A DNA stretch of 64,000 nt from Pseudomonas mediterranea CFBP 5447 (GCF_000774145.1 NZ_KN322983.1:558001-622000); one strand, 5' to 3'; numbered from the stretch's first letter, positions 49,504 to 57,974 are shown. Notes: generated by a model not told the origin, from the letters alone. A program made the numbers and translations.

Positions 49504-49839
49504 TCAGCGGTCACCCGTAAGCCCATGCAACTCGCAATACTCTACCCAACCCATCCCCGCCATCTCTGCCACTTCCCTGTGCACGTCCATCCGCTGCGCC
49601 TGGTAATCCTCTGGCGAGGCGGCGGTCAATTGCAGGGTCAGTTCCCAGGCGAACAGGCCCTGGCGCTCGGCCTCGGCTTCGAAGGCTTCATGCAACCGCT
49701 CGGCACGGTATTGTTCCGCTGTCTCGCCCTTGGCCTGGGCCAGCAGTGGGTTGAGGTGGTCCAGTTCGGCGCGCAGTTCAGGGTGCTCGTCGAGAAACCT
49801 TTCCAACGCCCGCTCATGTTGCTGTTCGGTTGCCGCCAT
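49504..49839 (-). CDS. DUF6388-type small protein
   Basis: A 111-residue soluble, helical, acidic protein of unknown function. Characteristic pieces are QYRAERLHEAFEAEAERQGL, FAWELTLQLTAASPEDYQA and AEMAGMGWVEYCELHGL. No signal peptide. ATG 49839 begins MAATEQQHERALERFL. The family name is recalled from similar Pseudomonas proteins and is uncertain. Confidence 0.7.
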   Translation of the reverse strand: MAATEQQHERALERFLDEHPELRAELDHLNPLLAQAKGETAEQYRAERLHEAFEAEAERQGLFAWELTLQLTAASPEDYQAQRMDVHREVAEMAGMGWVEYCELHGLTGDR

Positions 49840-49978
49840 GCTGACTCCCTGGTTGTGACGAAAAGGCGTGACAGGTTGCGCGAATCGTCGTCCGGTGTCG
49901 CGCATAAATTTCAGTAAAGCCGCACGAAGACCTGGGGCGCGGTGCTACAGTCCGTTTTTTTCTCGATGAGTGAACGCA

Positions 49979-50329
49979 ATGCGAATGCTGACGGTGGCCC
50001 TGGCCGCCACCTTGCTGGCCGGCTGCGCGGGTTCGGCGATGAACCAGGCCCGGTCCCAGGCCCCTTACAAGACACTGGCCTCGGACAAGCCGGAACAGGT
50101 CGTGGCCCAGTGTGTGCAGTTTTCCTGGCAGGACGAGGCGGTGTTCGGCGTCGACGCCGGGGCTTACCTGCAACCGAACAAGAAAGGCGGCTCGACGGTG
50201 TACACCCGTTCTGCTGAATCCTTTGTCGACCTGGAAACCGGCGCTGCCGGTACGACGTTGAACTACTACGCCAAGCATGACGACTTCATGGCCAAGCGCC
50301 GGTTGGCGGCGTTGGCGACTTGCTTGTAA
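49979..50329 (+). CDS. Small lipoprotein of unknown function
   Basis: A 116-residue exported lipoprotein. The signal ends in the lipobox LLAGC, so Cys16 or so is lipidated; the next residue is Ala, favouring outer-membrane sorting. The mature domain contains VVAQCVQFSWQDEAVFGVDA and two further cysteines may pair. Start ATG 49979 is preferred over GTG 49970 because it gives a compact signal peptide. Confidence 0.75.
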   Translation: MRMLTVALAATLLAGCAGSAMNQARSQAPYKTLASDKPEQVVAQCVQFSWQDEAVFGVDAGAYLQPNKKGGSTVYTRSAESFVDLETGAAGTTLNYYAKHDDFMAKRRLAALATCL

Positions 50330-50340
50330 ACCGGTAGAGC

Positions 50341-50499
50341 ATCGCGAGCAAGCTCGCTCCCACAGGGATTGGCGGTAGATAGGGATCTTGCGGCCAGCCC
50401 GGAACCCATGTGGGAGCGAGCCTGCTCGCGATGGCGGTGGGTCAGTCGACGACAGTGTCGAAGGGGGGACCACTTCGCGAGCAAGCTCGCTCCCACAGG
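50341..50499. repeat. Three REP sequences, GAGCCTGCTCGC family
   Basis: One reverse copy (50341-50365) and a forward-reverse pair (50409-50499). Two of the reverse copies carry GAGCAAGCTCGC instead of GAGCAGGCTCGC. They lie between a lipoprotein gene and a convergent acetyltransferase gene. Confidence 0.87.
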
Positions 50500-50508
50500 T
50501 TTTGTATT

Positions 50509-50943
50509 TCAATCGGACTCAGTCAGGCGCTTCTGGAGGAAGAAGTGCTTGTGCCCAGGCGGGTAATCGTCGATCTGGCCGATTTCCGTGAAGCCGTGCT
50601 TGCGGTAGAACTCCGGCGCCTGGAAGTCGAACGTGTCCAGCCAGATGCCGACGCAGTTCTTCTCCCTGGCCAGTTCTTCGACCTTGCGCATCAAGGCCGA
50701 TCCCGTGCCCTGGCCGCGGGCCTGTTCCGGCACCACCAGCAACTCGATATAGAACCAGCGGAAGAACACCCGACCGTAGAGCCCGCCCACGATTTCATCG
50801 CTGTGTTCGTCCCGTACCAGCCAGGCGACCAGTTCCGGTACCGTTCCGCCGGTCTTGGCGGTGTTGTAGGCGCGTAGCGGGGCCAGGATGGCCTGGCGCT
50901 CCTCGTCGGTGGGAGCGTCGGTACGTTCGATTCGCAGCGTCAT
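50509..50943 (-). CDS. GNAT-family N-acetyltransferase
   Basis: A 144-residue acetyltransferase. The acetyl-CoA loop is VVPEQARGQGTGSALMRKVE, followed by WLDTFDFQAPEFYRKHGFTE, the usual C-terminal half. Substrate unknown; the sequence resembles small-molecule acetyltransferases. ATG 50943 gives MTLRIERTDAPTDEER; the frame is open upstream but without start support. Confidence 0.85.
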   Translation of the reverse strand: MTLRIERTDAPTDEERQAILAPLRAYNTAKTGGTVPELVAWLVRDEHSDEIVGGLYGRVFFRWFYIELLVVPEQARGQGTGSALMRKVEELAREKNCVGIWLDTFDFQAPEFYRKHGFTEIGQIDDYPPGHKHFFLQKRLTESD

Positions 50944-51074
50944 CGGCGATGTCCTTATTGCGGGGAGGATGAACGGCATGAGCCTACCGCAAAAGACCGT
51001 CCGGCAGTGAACGGGCGCATTTCGCAAACCGGGCCATACTTCCTTGGATTTCAAAAACAAGAAGAGAGTGGCTC

Positions 51075-52802
51075 ATGAAGTTCGAATCCTTGACCCGGAC
51101 CCTGGTTGCGACGTCCCTGACCCTCAGTTGCTTATACGTGCAGGCCGCCTCCCAGGCCCCGGTTGCCGCCGAGAACGGCATGGTGGTCACCGCCCAACAT
51201 CTGGCGACCCATGTGGGCGTCGATGTGCTCAAGAACGGCGGCAATGCCGTGGATGCGGCGGTGGCGGTGGGGTATGCCCTGGCGGTGGTATACCCGGCGG
51301 CGGGGAACCTGGGGGGCGGTGGTTTCATGACCCTGCAATTGGCCGATGGGCGCAAGACCTTCCTGGACTTCCGCGAGAAAGCACCGTTGGCTGCCACGGC
51401 CGACATGTACCTGGACAAGGACGGCAACGTCGTCCCCGACCTCAGCACTCGCGGGCACCTGGCGGTGGGTGTGCCCGGCACGGTATCGGGCATGGAGCTG
51501 GCGCTGAAGAAGTACGGCAGCAAACCCCGGGCCGAGCTGATCGCCCCGGCCATCCGCCTCGCCGAGGACGGTTTTACCCTGGAGCAGGGCGACGTCGACC
51601 TGCTGGAGACGGCCACCGACGTGTTCAAGAAGGACATGCGTGACTCCGGTTCGATCTTCCTGCACAACGGCGAGCCGATGCAGGTCGGCCAGAAGCTGGT
51701 GCAGAAAGACCTCGCCAGGACCCTGCGGGAAATCTCCACCAAGGGCGCCGATGGTTTCTACAAGGGTTGGGTCGCCGATGCCCTCGTCACCTCCAGCCAG
51801 GCCAACAAAGGCATCATCACCCAGGCCGACCTGGACAAGTACAAGACCCGCGAGCTGGCGCCGGTGGAGTGCGACTATCGCGGCTACCACATCGTCTCGG
51901 CGCCGCCGCCCAGTTCCGGCGGCGTGGTGCTGTGCCAGATCATGAACATCCTCGACGGCTATCCGATGAAAGAGCTGGGCTTCCATTCGGCCCAAGGCAT
52001 GCACTACCAGATCGAAGCCATGCGCCATGCCTATGTGGACCGCAACAGCTACCTGGGTGACCCGGACTTTGTGCAGAACCCCATCGACCATCTGCTGGAT
52101 AAAAACTATGCCGCCAAACTGCGGGCCGCTATCGAACCGCAAAAGGCCGGTAACTCCCACGCGATCAAGCCCGGCGTGGCACCCCACGAAGGCAGCAACA
52201 CCACCCACTATTCTATCGTCGACAAGTGGGGCAATGCCGTTTCCGTCACCTACACCCTCAACGACTGGTTCGGCGCGGGCGTCATGGCGAGCAAGACCGG
52301 GGTGATCCTCAACGACGAAATGGACGATTTCACCGCCAAGATCGGCGTTCCCAACATGTACGGCCTGGTGCAGGGGGAGGCCAACGCCATCGCGCCGGGC
52401 AAGGCGCCGTTGTCATCCATGAGTCCGACCATCGTCACCAAGGATGGCAAGACCGTCATGGTGGTGGGGACGCCGGGCGGCAGCCGGATCATCACCGCGA
52501 CATTGTTGACGATCCTCAATGTGATCGACTACGGCATGAACCTGCAGGAAGCCGTCGACGCGCCGCGCTTCCACCAGCAGTGGATGCCCGAGCAGACCAA
52601 CCTGGAAACCTTCGCCGCCAGCCCCGACACGCAAAAGATCCTGGAAAGCTGGGGGCACAAGTTTACAGGTCCCCAAGACCCCAACCACATTGCCGCGATT
52701 CTGGTGGGCGCACCGTCGCTGGGTGGGAAGCCGGTGGGCAAGAATCGGTTCTATGGGGCCAACGATCCACGTCGCAACACCGGGTTATCGTTGGGTTATT
52801 AA
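51075..52802 (+). CDS. ggt: Gamma-glutamyltransferase
   Basis: A 575-residue periplasmic enzyme that cleaves or transfers the gamma-glutamyl group of glutathione. A signal peptide ends near residue 24 (LYVQA-ASQ). The precursor is cut before Thr376 in SNTTHYSIVD, which becomes the nucleophile of the small subunit; GGSRIITATLL near residue 476 supplies the oxyanion region. The isochorismatase-like gene follows 26 bases later. Confidence 0.95.
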   Translation: MKFESLTRTLVATSLTLSCLYVQAASQAPVAAENGMVVTAQHLATHVGVDVLKNGGNAVDAAVAVGYALAVVYPAAGNLGGGGFMTLQLADGRKTFLDFREKAPLAATADMYLDKDGNVVPDLSTRGHLAVGVPGTVSGMELALKKYGSKPRAELIAPAIRLAEDGFTLEQGDVDLLETATDVFKKDMRDSGSIFLHNGEPMQVGQKLVQKDLARTLREISTKGADGFYKGWVADALVTSSQANKGIITQADLDKYKTRELAPVECDYRGYHIVSAPPPSSGGVVLCQIMNILDGYPMKELGFHSAQGMHYQIEAMRHAYVDRNSYLGDPDFVQNPIDHLLDKNYAAKLRAAIEPQKAGNSHAIKPGVAPHEGSNTTHYSIVDKWGNAVSVTYTLNDWFGAGVMASKTGVILNDEMDDFTAKIGVPNMYGLVQGEANAIAPGKAPLSSMSPTIVTKDGKTVMVVGTPGGSRIITATLLTILNVIDYGMNLQEAVDAPRFHQQWMPEQTNLETFAASPDTQKILESWGHKFTGPQDPNHIAAILVGAPSLGGKPVGKNRFYGANDPRRNTGLSLGY

Positions 52803-52828
52803 CGGCCATTGTTCTGAAGAGGAAAACC

Positions 52829-53362
52829 ATGAGCACCGCTTTGTTGATCATCGATGTCCAGAGCGCCCTGTGCACCGGTGAAGAAGAATGTTTCGAGAGC
52901 CAGCGCGTCATCGCGACCATCAACGACCTCAGCGCCAGGGCCAGGGCTCTGGAACTGCCGGTGATCCTGGTCCAGCACGAAGAACTGCAAGGTCCGCTGT
53001 CGTACGGCTCCGCGGCCTGGCAACTGGCCGACGGCCTGTTGACCGCCGCGGACGACCTGCGGGTGCGCAAGACCACACCGGACGCGTTCTACCAGACCGA
53101 CCTGTTGTCGCTATTGCAGGCCCGGAGCATCGACCGCCTGGTGATCTGCGGCATGCAGACCGACTATTGCGTCAACGCCACGGTACGCCAGGCCCACACC
53201 CTGGGCTATGAAGTGGTCCTGGTGGCCGATGCCCACACCACCGTGGACAACGGCAGCCTGGCGGCGGAGCAGATCATCGCCAACCACAATGAGCGCTTGG
53301 GACGCCTGAGTAGTGCGGTGTCGCGGATTGATGTGGTGCCGGGGCAGGACGTGCGTCTCTGA
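52829..53362 (+). CDS. Isochorismatase-family cysteine hydrolase
   Basis: A 177-residue cytosolic hydrolase. The catalytic triad Asp9, Lys81 and Cys114 (ICGMQTDYCVNATVRQA) is present. Substrates in the family include nicotinamide, isochorismate and other amides; none is indicated. ATG 52829 has AGAGGA upstream and directly follows ggt. Confidence 0.88.
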   Translation: MSTALLIIDVQSALCTGEEECFESQRVIATINDLSARARALELPVILVQHEELQGPLSYGSAAWQLADGLLTAADDLRVRKTTPDAFYQTDLLSLLQARSIDRLVICGMQTDYCVNATVRQAHTLGYEVVLVADAHTTVDNGSLAAEQIIANHNERLGRLSSAVSRIDVVPGQDVRL

Positions 53363-53424
53363 CCCGGTCTCATGTCGATAGTGGAATTGGCTGGCCCGCC
53401 ATCCAATCAGGCGGGCTGGACGTA

Positions 53425-53679
53425 CTACCAAATGGCTCGGTATCGAAACGCGATCTGATAGTCATATTTTGCTATGTCGATCCTATGGCCGAAAAAGGGT
53501 TGCAGGATCGATATCCACCCTTCGGATAAGTCAAAACCGCCATCGTAGAGCTCTGGCTCGTTTTCCAAACCCAATACGGTAATTATCGACAAGTCATCAG
53601 CCAGGTCTATCGAATACTCTTTGCCTTCGCCCGTTTCGGTTTTCTTGTTGTACCAGTCCAGTCTCAGTTTTAAACCCAT
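53425..53679 (-). CDS. Colicin E3/cloacin-type immunity protein
   Basis: An 84-residue acidic protein that should bind and block the E3-type rRNase encoded 6 bases upstream on the same strand. It matches the cloacin immunity family along its length: MGLKLRLDWYNKKT at the N-terminus, SIDLADDLSIITVLGLEN in the middle, and LQPFFGHRIDIAKYDYQIAF at the end. It is lower in GC than neighbouring genes. The gene appears intact although the toxin gene has a frameshift. Confidence 0.93.
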   Translation of the reverse strand: MGLKLRLDWYNKKTETGEGKEYSIDLADDLSIITVLGLENEPELYDGGFDLSEGWISILQPFFGHRIDIAKYDYQIAFRYRAIW

Positions 53680-53685
53680 TGGTCC

Positions 53686-54896
53686 TCACAAGTACTTTTT
53701 GATGTTGCGATTTTTTTGGGCCGGGCCCACCTGATGTCCCGTTTCGTGATTAAAAGCCCCTAAATGACTTCCGTCGCTTGCTCGATAAGCTTCCAGTTCC
53801 CCGTGTCTGGAGTCCCACTCGTAGATTGTCCTGCCTTTAAGATCAGTCCATCTCTCTCTTAACCCGGCTCCTGCTTGTTTTGGTGTTTTCTTTTTTGCCG
53901 TCTTGAGATTTGGAAAACCCGTGATTTCTTCGGTTTCTGGGGCCGAATAGTAATCGTGGTCAGCGTTACCTGCTCGTCTTACAGAGACGACTACATAAAC
54001 AGGGCGAACCCCCGAGTCTGCCGGAAACACCAGAATGAAATCTCTGTACTCCGGCGGATAGATCGGATCAACGATGATGCTGTCGGCCATCGGCGTCGGC
54101 GGATAAATCCAGATAGGAGGGGCCTGCGGTGCCGCTTCCAGGGCAGGGATGCCCAAGGTGTCGGACGGATCGACGGCTGGCGTCCAGATCAGCTCGATGC
54201 CGTCGCCCAAGTCAGCGACGTAGTGCTCGGCGCGAGGAACCAGGTGAACGACGTCGACCATTTCCCAATCGCGGTTCTGGCCGGTATAGAAACCATAGCC
54301 CTTGAGGCTGCCATCGGCCTGCTGCTCGATTTGCAGGCGCATGCGGCTGCGGGCCTGCTTCAAGTTGTGTAACTGTTCTTCGGAGTAAAGGGCGCTATCG
54401 CCCAGGCTGGAAGGCCAGAGCAAGGCAACCATGCCGGTTAACAGACCCGTGACGACGGAGCCACTGACTGCTGCCCCGGTGCCGCGGTTAACGCGGTTAT
54501 CGCGCCGGCGCCAATCTGCTTGAGGGGCACAGTCCCCGATGCGTCAGCCCGTCTGCCGCCGAGCCAGACCAGGTCGCCGTACTGCCTGACCAAGTCAGCC
54601 GGCACATAGCCGTTGGGGTTGCTGTAATCAATGACACCGTCGGGCAACTTGCCGCTCTTGGCGAATACGCTGCCGTTTATGGGCAGTAGCGTTTTATCGA
54701 CCTTGGTCCAGCGTTCCTTTTCATAGGCGGCCTGCCGGTCAAGCATGGCTTCGTACTTCAATTGTCCGGCTTCACGCTCGGCCAATTCGCTGGGCGTCAT
54801 GTCCCGATAGGTGACGTAGTGCCCATCACCGCCGGGCGGGTTCTTGACTTGGGGGATGTCTTTTTGACGTGTCACGGAGGGGCAGATCTCGTCCAA
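53686..54896 (-). pseudogene. S-type pyocin/colicin E3-like rRNase bacteriocin, frameshifted
   Basis: Two overlapping frames make one bacteriocin. The 5' part (54896-54438) is the N-terminal region (QKDIPQVKNPPGGDGHYVTY). The 3' part (open from upstream of ATG 54432) has the pyocin translocation-type domain, ALLWPSSLGDSALYSEEQL, then an E3 16S rRNase domain ending RNIKKYL. A one-base loss near 54455-54480 would explain the split; the frames read RGTGAAVSGSVVTGL once joined. Numbered in the 248-residue 3' part, the E3 catalytic residues are all present and equally spaced: Asp207, His210, Glu214, Arg242. Even joined (about 400 residues) it lacks a large receptor-binding domain. TTG 54896 or GTG 54875 could start it. 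Sequencing error or programmed shift remain possible. Confidence 0.8.
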
Positions 54897-55165
54897 TCAA
54901 TGCGGGAGAGACACTAACCCAGGGACCGAGGCTGGAGCTGTAGGGACTTTTTTGTATTAGTTGTTACGTCTTCCTCAGGCTTTGTAGGAAAAATAAATGG
55001 ATGTGTGACCAACGTCTTTCAGAACGCACTTTTTGATTGATGTGGTTGCATTCGTTTACTGCGCCCGAGTGCGACGATCAGTGTGTTTATTGAGCTGTTG
55101 GGCTCTGCTGGATCGAGCTACATCGTCTTGCGCCACCGCCTACAACTACGCCAGAATCCGCCGGC
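54897..55165. other. Gap upstream of the bacteriocin, before the DUF6124 promoter
   Basis: About 270 bases between the divergent bacteriocin and DUF6124 leader. No gene, LexA box or repeat was recognised; the 54940-55030 part is AT-rich and may hold the bacteriocin promoter. Confidence 0.5.
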
Positions 55166-55194
55166 TTGTGCGCTTGGGAAGCGGCCTCTATCGT
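55166..55194 (+). promoter_or_regulatory. Probable sigma-70 promoter of DUF6124 gene, copy 2
   Basis: TTGTGC (55166-55171) and TATCGT (55189-55194) are separated by 17 bases. Transcription would begin about 55200-55202, inside the 5' arm of hairpin P1. Confidence 0.5.
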
Positions 55195-55197
55195 TTG

Positions 55198-55424
55198 CCG
55201 ATCACTGACGAATCAGTGATCGGGTTTGGTAGCCCGGGTTTTCGGTGCACAGCGTCACCTCCTGCAAGTGCAATCATGCGCTTCGCTTTTTGGTGGCCAT
55301 GCGCAGGGCTTCTTCGGAGGCGCCGGTTCCGATACCCGGTCTACCAACCTTCGTATGGCCACCGCCCTTCGTTTGGTAGCGTGAGAGTGATGGCTCCTTT
55401 TCAAAATGTATCGGAGCTTTATCT
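55198..55424 (+). ncRNA. Candidate structured 5' leader RNA, copy 2 (SD-sequestering pseudoknot)
   Basis: Order of elements: P1 CCGATCACTGA/TCAGTGATCGG (55198-55223); segment a TTTGGTAGC (55225-55233); GGTGGCCAT (55292-55300) pairing with ATGGCCACC (55355-55363); hairpin GCTTC-TTCG-GAGGC (55308-55321); hairpin P4 CCGG/CCGG (55323-55339) with loop TTCCGATAC; CTACCAA (55341-55347), complementary to a and to segment b TTTGGTAGC (55372-55380). Loop bases TCCGATAC (55328-55335) are exactly complementary to GTATCGGA (55408-55415), which covers the Shine-Dalgarno site CGGAG. Same order and similar spacing as the copy at 2684-2913, but different helix sequences with pairing kept. The pairings are visible; function is inferred. 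Confidence 0.78.
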
Positions 55425-55754
55425 ATGTTCAAAGTAACTCCCAACCCGCCAGAAGCCGACACCTCAACCTCGTACGACAAGGCTGCCGATCGTGCCCTCG
55501 ACTACTACCTGAAACCCAAACCGACCGAGGCCGACTCGACATCCGATCAACTCTTTACTGTCGTTAACGGCATCGACACTGAAGTCCTGCTTGCCAATCT
55601 CAGCGAAACATTGGCCTCGGCCAATGCCATGACCAGTGATTTGGCATTCGAACTGGACGGCTCCAGACGGCACGTGGCCCTGGGTATTCAGCAACTGATT
55701 GAACTGGGCGCATTGCTGGCAAACCGGGCGCTGGATAACGTCGACCCGCGTTAG
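55425..55754 (+). CDS. DUF6124-type small protein (paralogue of the gene at 2315)
   Basis: A 109-residue soluble protein of unknown function. It begins MFKVTPNPPEADTSTS and ends with the conserved helical block NLSETLASANAMTSDLAFEL, GSRRHVALGIQQLIELGALL and ANRALD. The middle is shorter than in the paralogue. The ATG has CGGAG 9 bases upstream, inside the predicted pseudoknot. It stands alone between a bacteriocin locus and a CAP-protein gene; nothing in its surroundings gives a role. Confidence 0.87.
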   Translation: MFKVTPNPPEADTSTSYDKAADRALDYYLKPKPTEADSTSDQLFTVVNGIDTEVLLANLSETLASANAMTSDLAFELDGSRRHVALGIQQLIELGALLANRALDNVDPR

Positions 55755-55854
55755 CCACCTCCGTTCTCCGTGGAGGGAGCTTGGACACGCCAGATGGCGA
55801 AACTGACCCAGCTCCTCCTCCATAACCGCGCATGCCTCAGCATTGAAAAGGCTT

Positions 55855-56715
55855 TCAAGGCGCCCCAAACACCATGGTCCAGTAAACCCCCGCATCGCTG
55901 CGTGAATCACTGGCGGAGGCGGCGCCCACCTGAGTGAACATCGGGTTCATCAGGTTGGCGCAGTGTCCGGGGCTGGCGAGCCAGTCTTGCATGGCCTGGT
56001 TCGGTGAGCCTTGGCCGGCGGCGATGTTCTCGGCGAACTTGCGGCCACGGTAGCCGGCGCCCTTGGCCCGGTCGGCGACGGAGCGGCCGTCGGGATCGCG
56101 GTGGGCGAAATAGTTGCCATGGGCCATTGCCTGGCTATGTCCCAGGGCGGCCGACCCGAGTGCGGCGCTCCAGCTCAGTGGCCGGGCGGCGGCAAAGCGC
56201 TGGCGACCACACACACGGGACTTGGCCCTTGCCGCGTTGACCTGGGCCAGCAGTGCCTTGCCAATCGATGACGTGTCGCCAACCGGCGCACCGCCCATGG
56301 GCTGTGCCAGTACCACTCGCCACTCATCACCGACCCGGTTGACGCCGATGTCGGCGTACTGGTTGTCCAGCAAGGCGTCGCAGTGCTCGTCCGCCAGCAT
56401 CTCGAAGGCTTCTTCGGCGTCCCGCGCATCCGTCAGGCGGATGCTGCGCACGGCTTGGGCTCGATAGCCGACGTCTTTCAAGGTTTCCCGCAAACCGTCA
56501 CGAAAGCCGATCGGCAGCGCCAGGCGCGAGCGCAGCACCAAGGGCGGGGAGGCCCGGACAGTGCGCCATTCACAGCGGCGGGACTGGCTGCGGTAGTCGT
56601 TGATGGCATCCACCAGTTGTCCCTCGCCCCGGGCGTGGGCAGGGCTGGCGAGCAAAGGCAGCAAGGGGAGCAGGCAAAGCGAAACGAAACGGCAAGAGCG
56701 AACGAGGTGGCGCAT
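55855..56715 (-). CDS. Exported protein with tandem CAP/SCP-like domains
   Basis: A 286-residue secreted protein. A signal peptide (hydrophobic run LCLLPLLPLLASPAHA) is followed by two CAP-like regions. The second (about residues 155-286) is canonical: LLAQVNAARAKSRVCG, HSQAMAHGNYFAHRDPDG, ENIAAGQGSPNQAMQDWLAS and PGHCANLMNPMFTQVG. The first (about 30-150) keeps the fold marks LVDAINDYRSQSRRC and YADIGVNRVGDEWRVVLAQP but lacks the HxxxM/HF and ENIA motifs, so it is degenerate. Substrate and role unknown. It lies just beyond the second DUF6124 gene, convergent. Confidence 0.85.
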   Translation of the reverse strand: MRHLVRSCRFVSLCLLPLLPLLASPAHARGEGQLVDAINDYRSQSRRCEWRTVRASPPLVLRSRLALPIGFRDGLRETLKDVGYRAQAVRSIRLTDARDAEEAFEMLADEHCDALLDNQYADIGVNRVGDEWRVVLAQPMGGAPVGDTSSIGKALLAQVNAARAKSRVCGRQRFAAARPLSWSAALGSAALGHSQAMAHGNYFAHRDPDGRSVADRAKGAGYRGRKFAENIAAGQGSPNQAMQDWLASPGHCANLMNPMFTQVGAASASDSRSDAGVYWTMVFGAP

Positions 56716-56952
56716 GGGGCGGACGGCTCGAGAGGGAGGGTGGCGCGGGCGCCAGGCCTGGCGCCGATCAGCCGCAAAGCGCCTCGCAGGGGATGGCGAG
56801 GTGTTCACGGCTGGGGTAGGACTGTGGGTTTGAAAACAAGTTTCAGAGGTGCACATAACCTCCCTGTGCGCTCCCCTAAATAGGGGCGACCCGACGCATC
56901 GTCGGGCAAAGGCTGATAACGCGGTGTCCCCAGGAATATCGATGCGCTTATA

Positions 56953-56996
56953 GGGGGCTGCTGTGCAGCCCAACGGGGATAAATCCCCTCGCCACA
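56953..56996. repeat. Single REP-like sequence, GAGGGGATT family
   Basis: GGGGCTGCTGTGCAGCCCAA followed by CGGGGATAAATCCCCTCGCC, a single copy in reverse orientation. It is 10 bases beyond the EamA gene stop and may serve as its transcript end. Confidence 0.78.
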
Positions 56997-57005
56997 AATG
57001 CGAGT

Positions 57006-57974
57006 TCAGTTGTTCTCAGTCACTCCGGCCGCAGGCGCTCCGATCCGTTCGACCTTGCGATAGGTCAACAGCACGATTCCGGCCACCACGATAGCGCCGC
57101 CGAGTACCTGGCCGGGGTTGAGCATCTGGTCCAGCACCAGCCAGCCAATCAGCAGGGTCGCCAACGGTTCGACGTTCATCACCGGGGCATTGCGCGGCAT
57201 ATCCAGGCGCGGCACGGAAATGAACAACACGATAAATCCGGTGCCATAGAGCGTCACCAGGGTGGCCAGGGCCAGCCAGCCGGTGCTGGTGGCCGGCAGG
57301 TTGAAGCCGCCGGGGAGGGCGCCGCTCAGACCGGCGAGATTGACGCTGCTGAACACGATAAAGATCGTCAACAGGCTGCGCACCGAGCCGCGTACCTGAG
57401 ACAGCTTGTGATCGGTGATCCACAACGCGCAAGCGAACGCACAGGCCGCGCAAAAAGCCAGCCCGACGCCCAGCAGCCATTGCGGGCCGACGTCCTGCCC
57501 GGACGATAACCGCGCCGGCACCTCCAGCACGAACACCAGCCCCACCAGAATCATCCCCATCAGCGCGGCGGTGCGTGTGGTGGGACGAGGGCCACCCAGT
57601 GCCCAAGTCAACAGCGCAAGCAGAATCGGGAACACATTGCCCACCAGCAGCGCCAGCGCCACCGGGACTCTCGCCACGGCCGAGTACAGACACAAGCTTT
57701 GCGTGCCGATCAACAGTCCAAGCAGCAACTGCCAGCGCCAGGCCCCCGGTGGAAGGCGCAGGCTCTGGCGCTGCAACAGCACCATCAAGGCCAGCACCAG
57801 CAGTGTCCCTCCCGAGCGCATCAGGATCGCCAGTAACACACCGGCGCCATCATCGAACGCCACTCGCGCCGCGACATGGTTGCCGGCGAAGGCGCACCCC
57901 ATGCACAGCAGGACGAGCACGGCGATATGGCGTGGGAACGGAGCGGGAGTGTCCGAGGCGGCGGCGCGGGGCAT
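57006..57974 (-). CDS. EamA/DMT-family transporter
   Basis: A 322-residue inner-membrane protein with two EamA repeats of five helices each, the drug/metabolite transporter fold (about residues 16-140 and 165-305). Members export amino acids, metabolites or drugs; no substrate is indicated. ATG 57974 begins MPRAAASDTPAPFPRHIAV; an in-frame TTG lies 5 codons upstream. It is divergent from the SMP-30 gene with 278 bases between. Confidence 0.87.
   Translation of the reverse strand: MPRAAASDTPAPFPRHIAVLVLLCMGCAFAGNHVAARVAFDDGAGVLLAILMRSGGTLLVLALMVLLQRQSLRLPPGAWRWQLLLGLLIGTQSLCLYSAVARVPVALALLVGNVFPILLALLTWALGGPRPTTRTAALMGMILVGLVFVLEVPARLSSGQDVGPQWLLGVGLAFCAACAFACALWITDHKLSQVRGSVRSLLTIFIVFSSVNLAGLSGALPGGFNLPATSTGWLALATLVTLYGTGFIVLFISVPRLDMPRNAPVMNVEPLATLLIGWLVLDQMLNPGQVLGGAIVVAGIVLLTYRKVERIGAPAAGVTENN

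Noticed and set aside
53389..53417. GCCCGCC/GGCGGGC hairpin between the isochorismatase and immunity genes as a terminator
   Set aside because: The stem is 7 bp with no T tract on either strand; kept only as a note.
55033..55437. A 134-codon open frame across the second DUF6124 leader, with a peptide resembling one readable through the first leader (QPSY...PSFG versus QPAY...PSFG)
   Set aside because: No ribosome site, different frame relation to the downstream gene in the two copies, and the differences between copies preserve RNA pairing rather than codons. A conserved leader peptide is not fully excluded.
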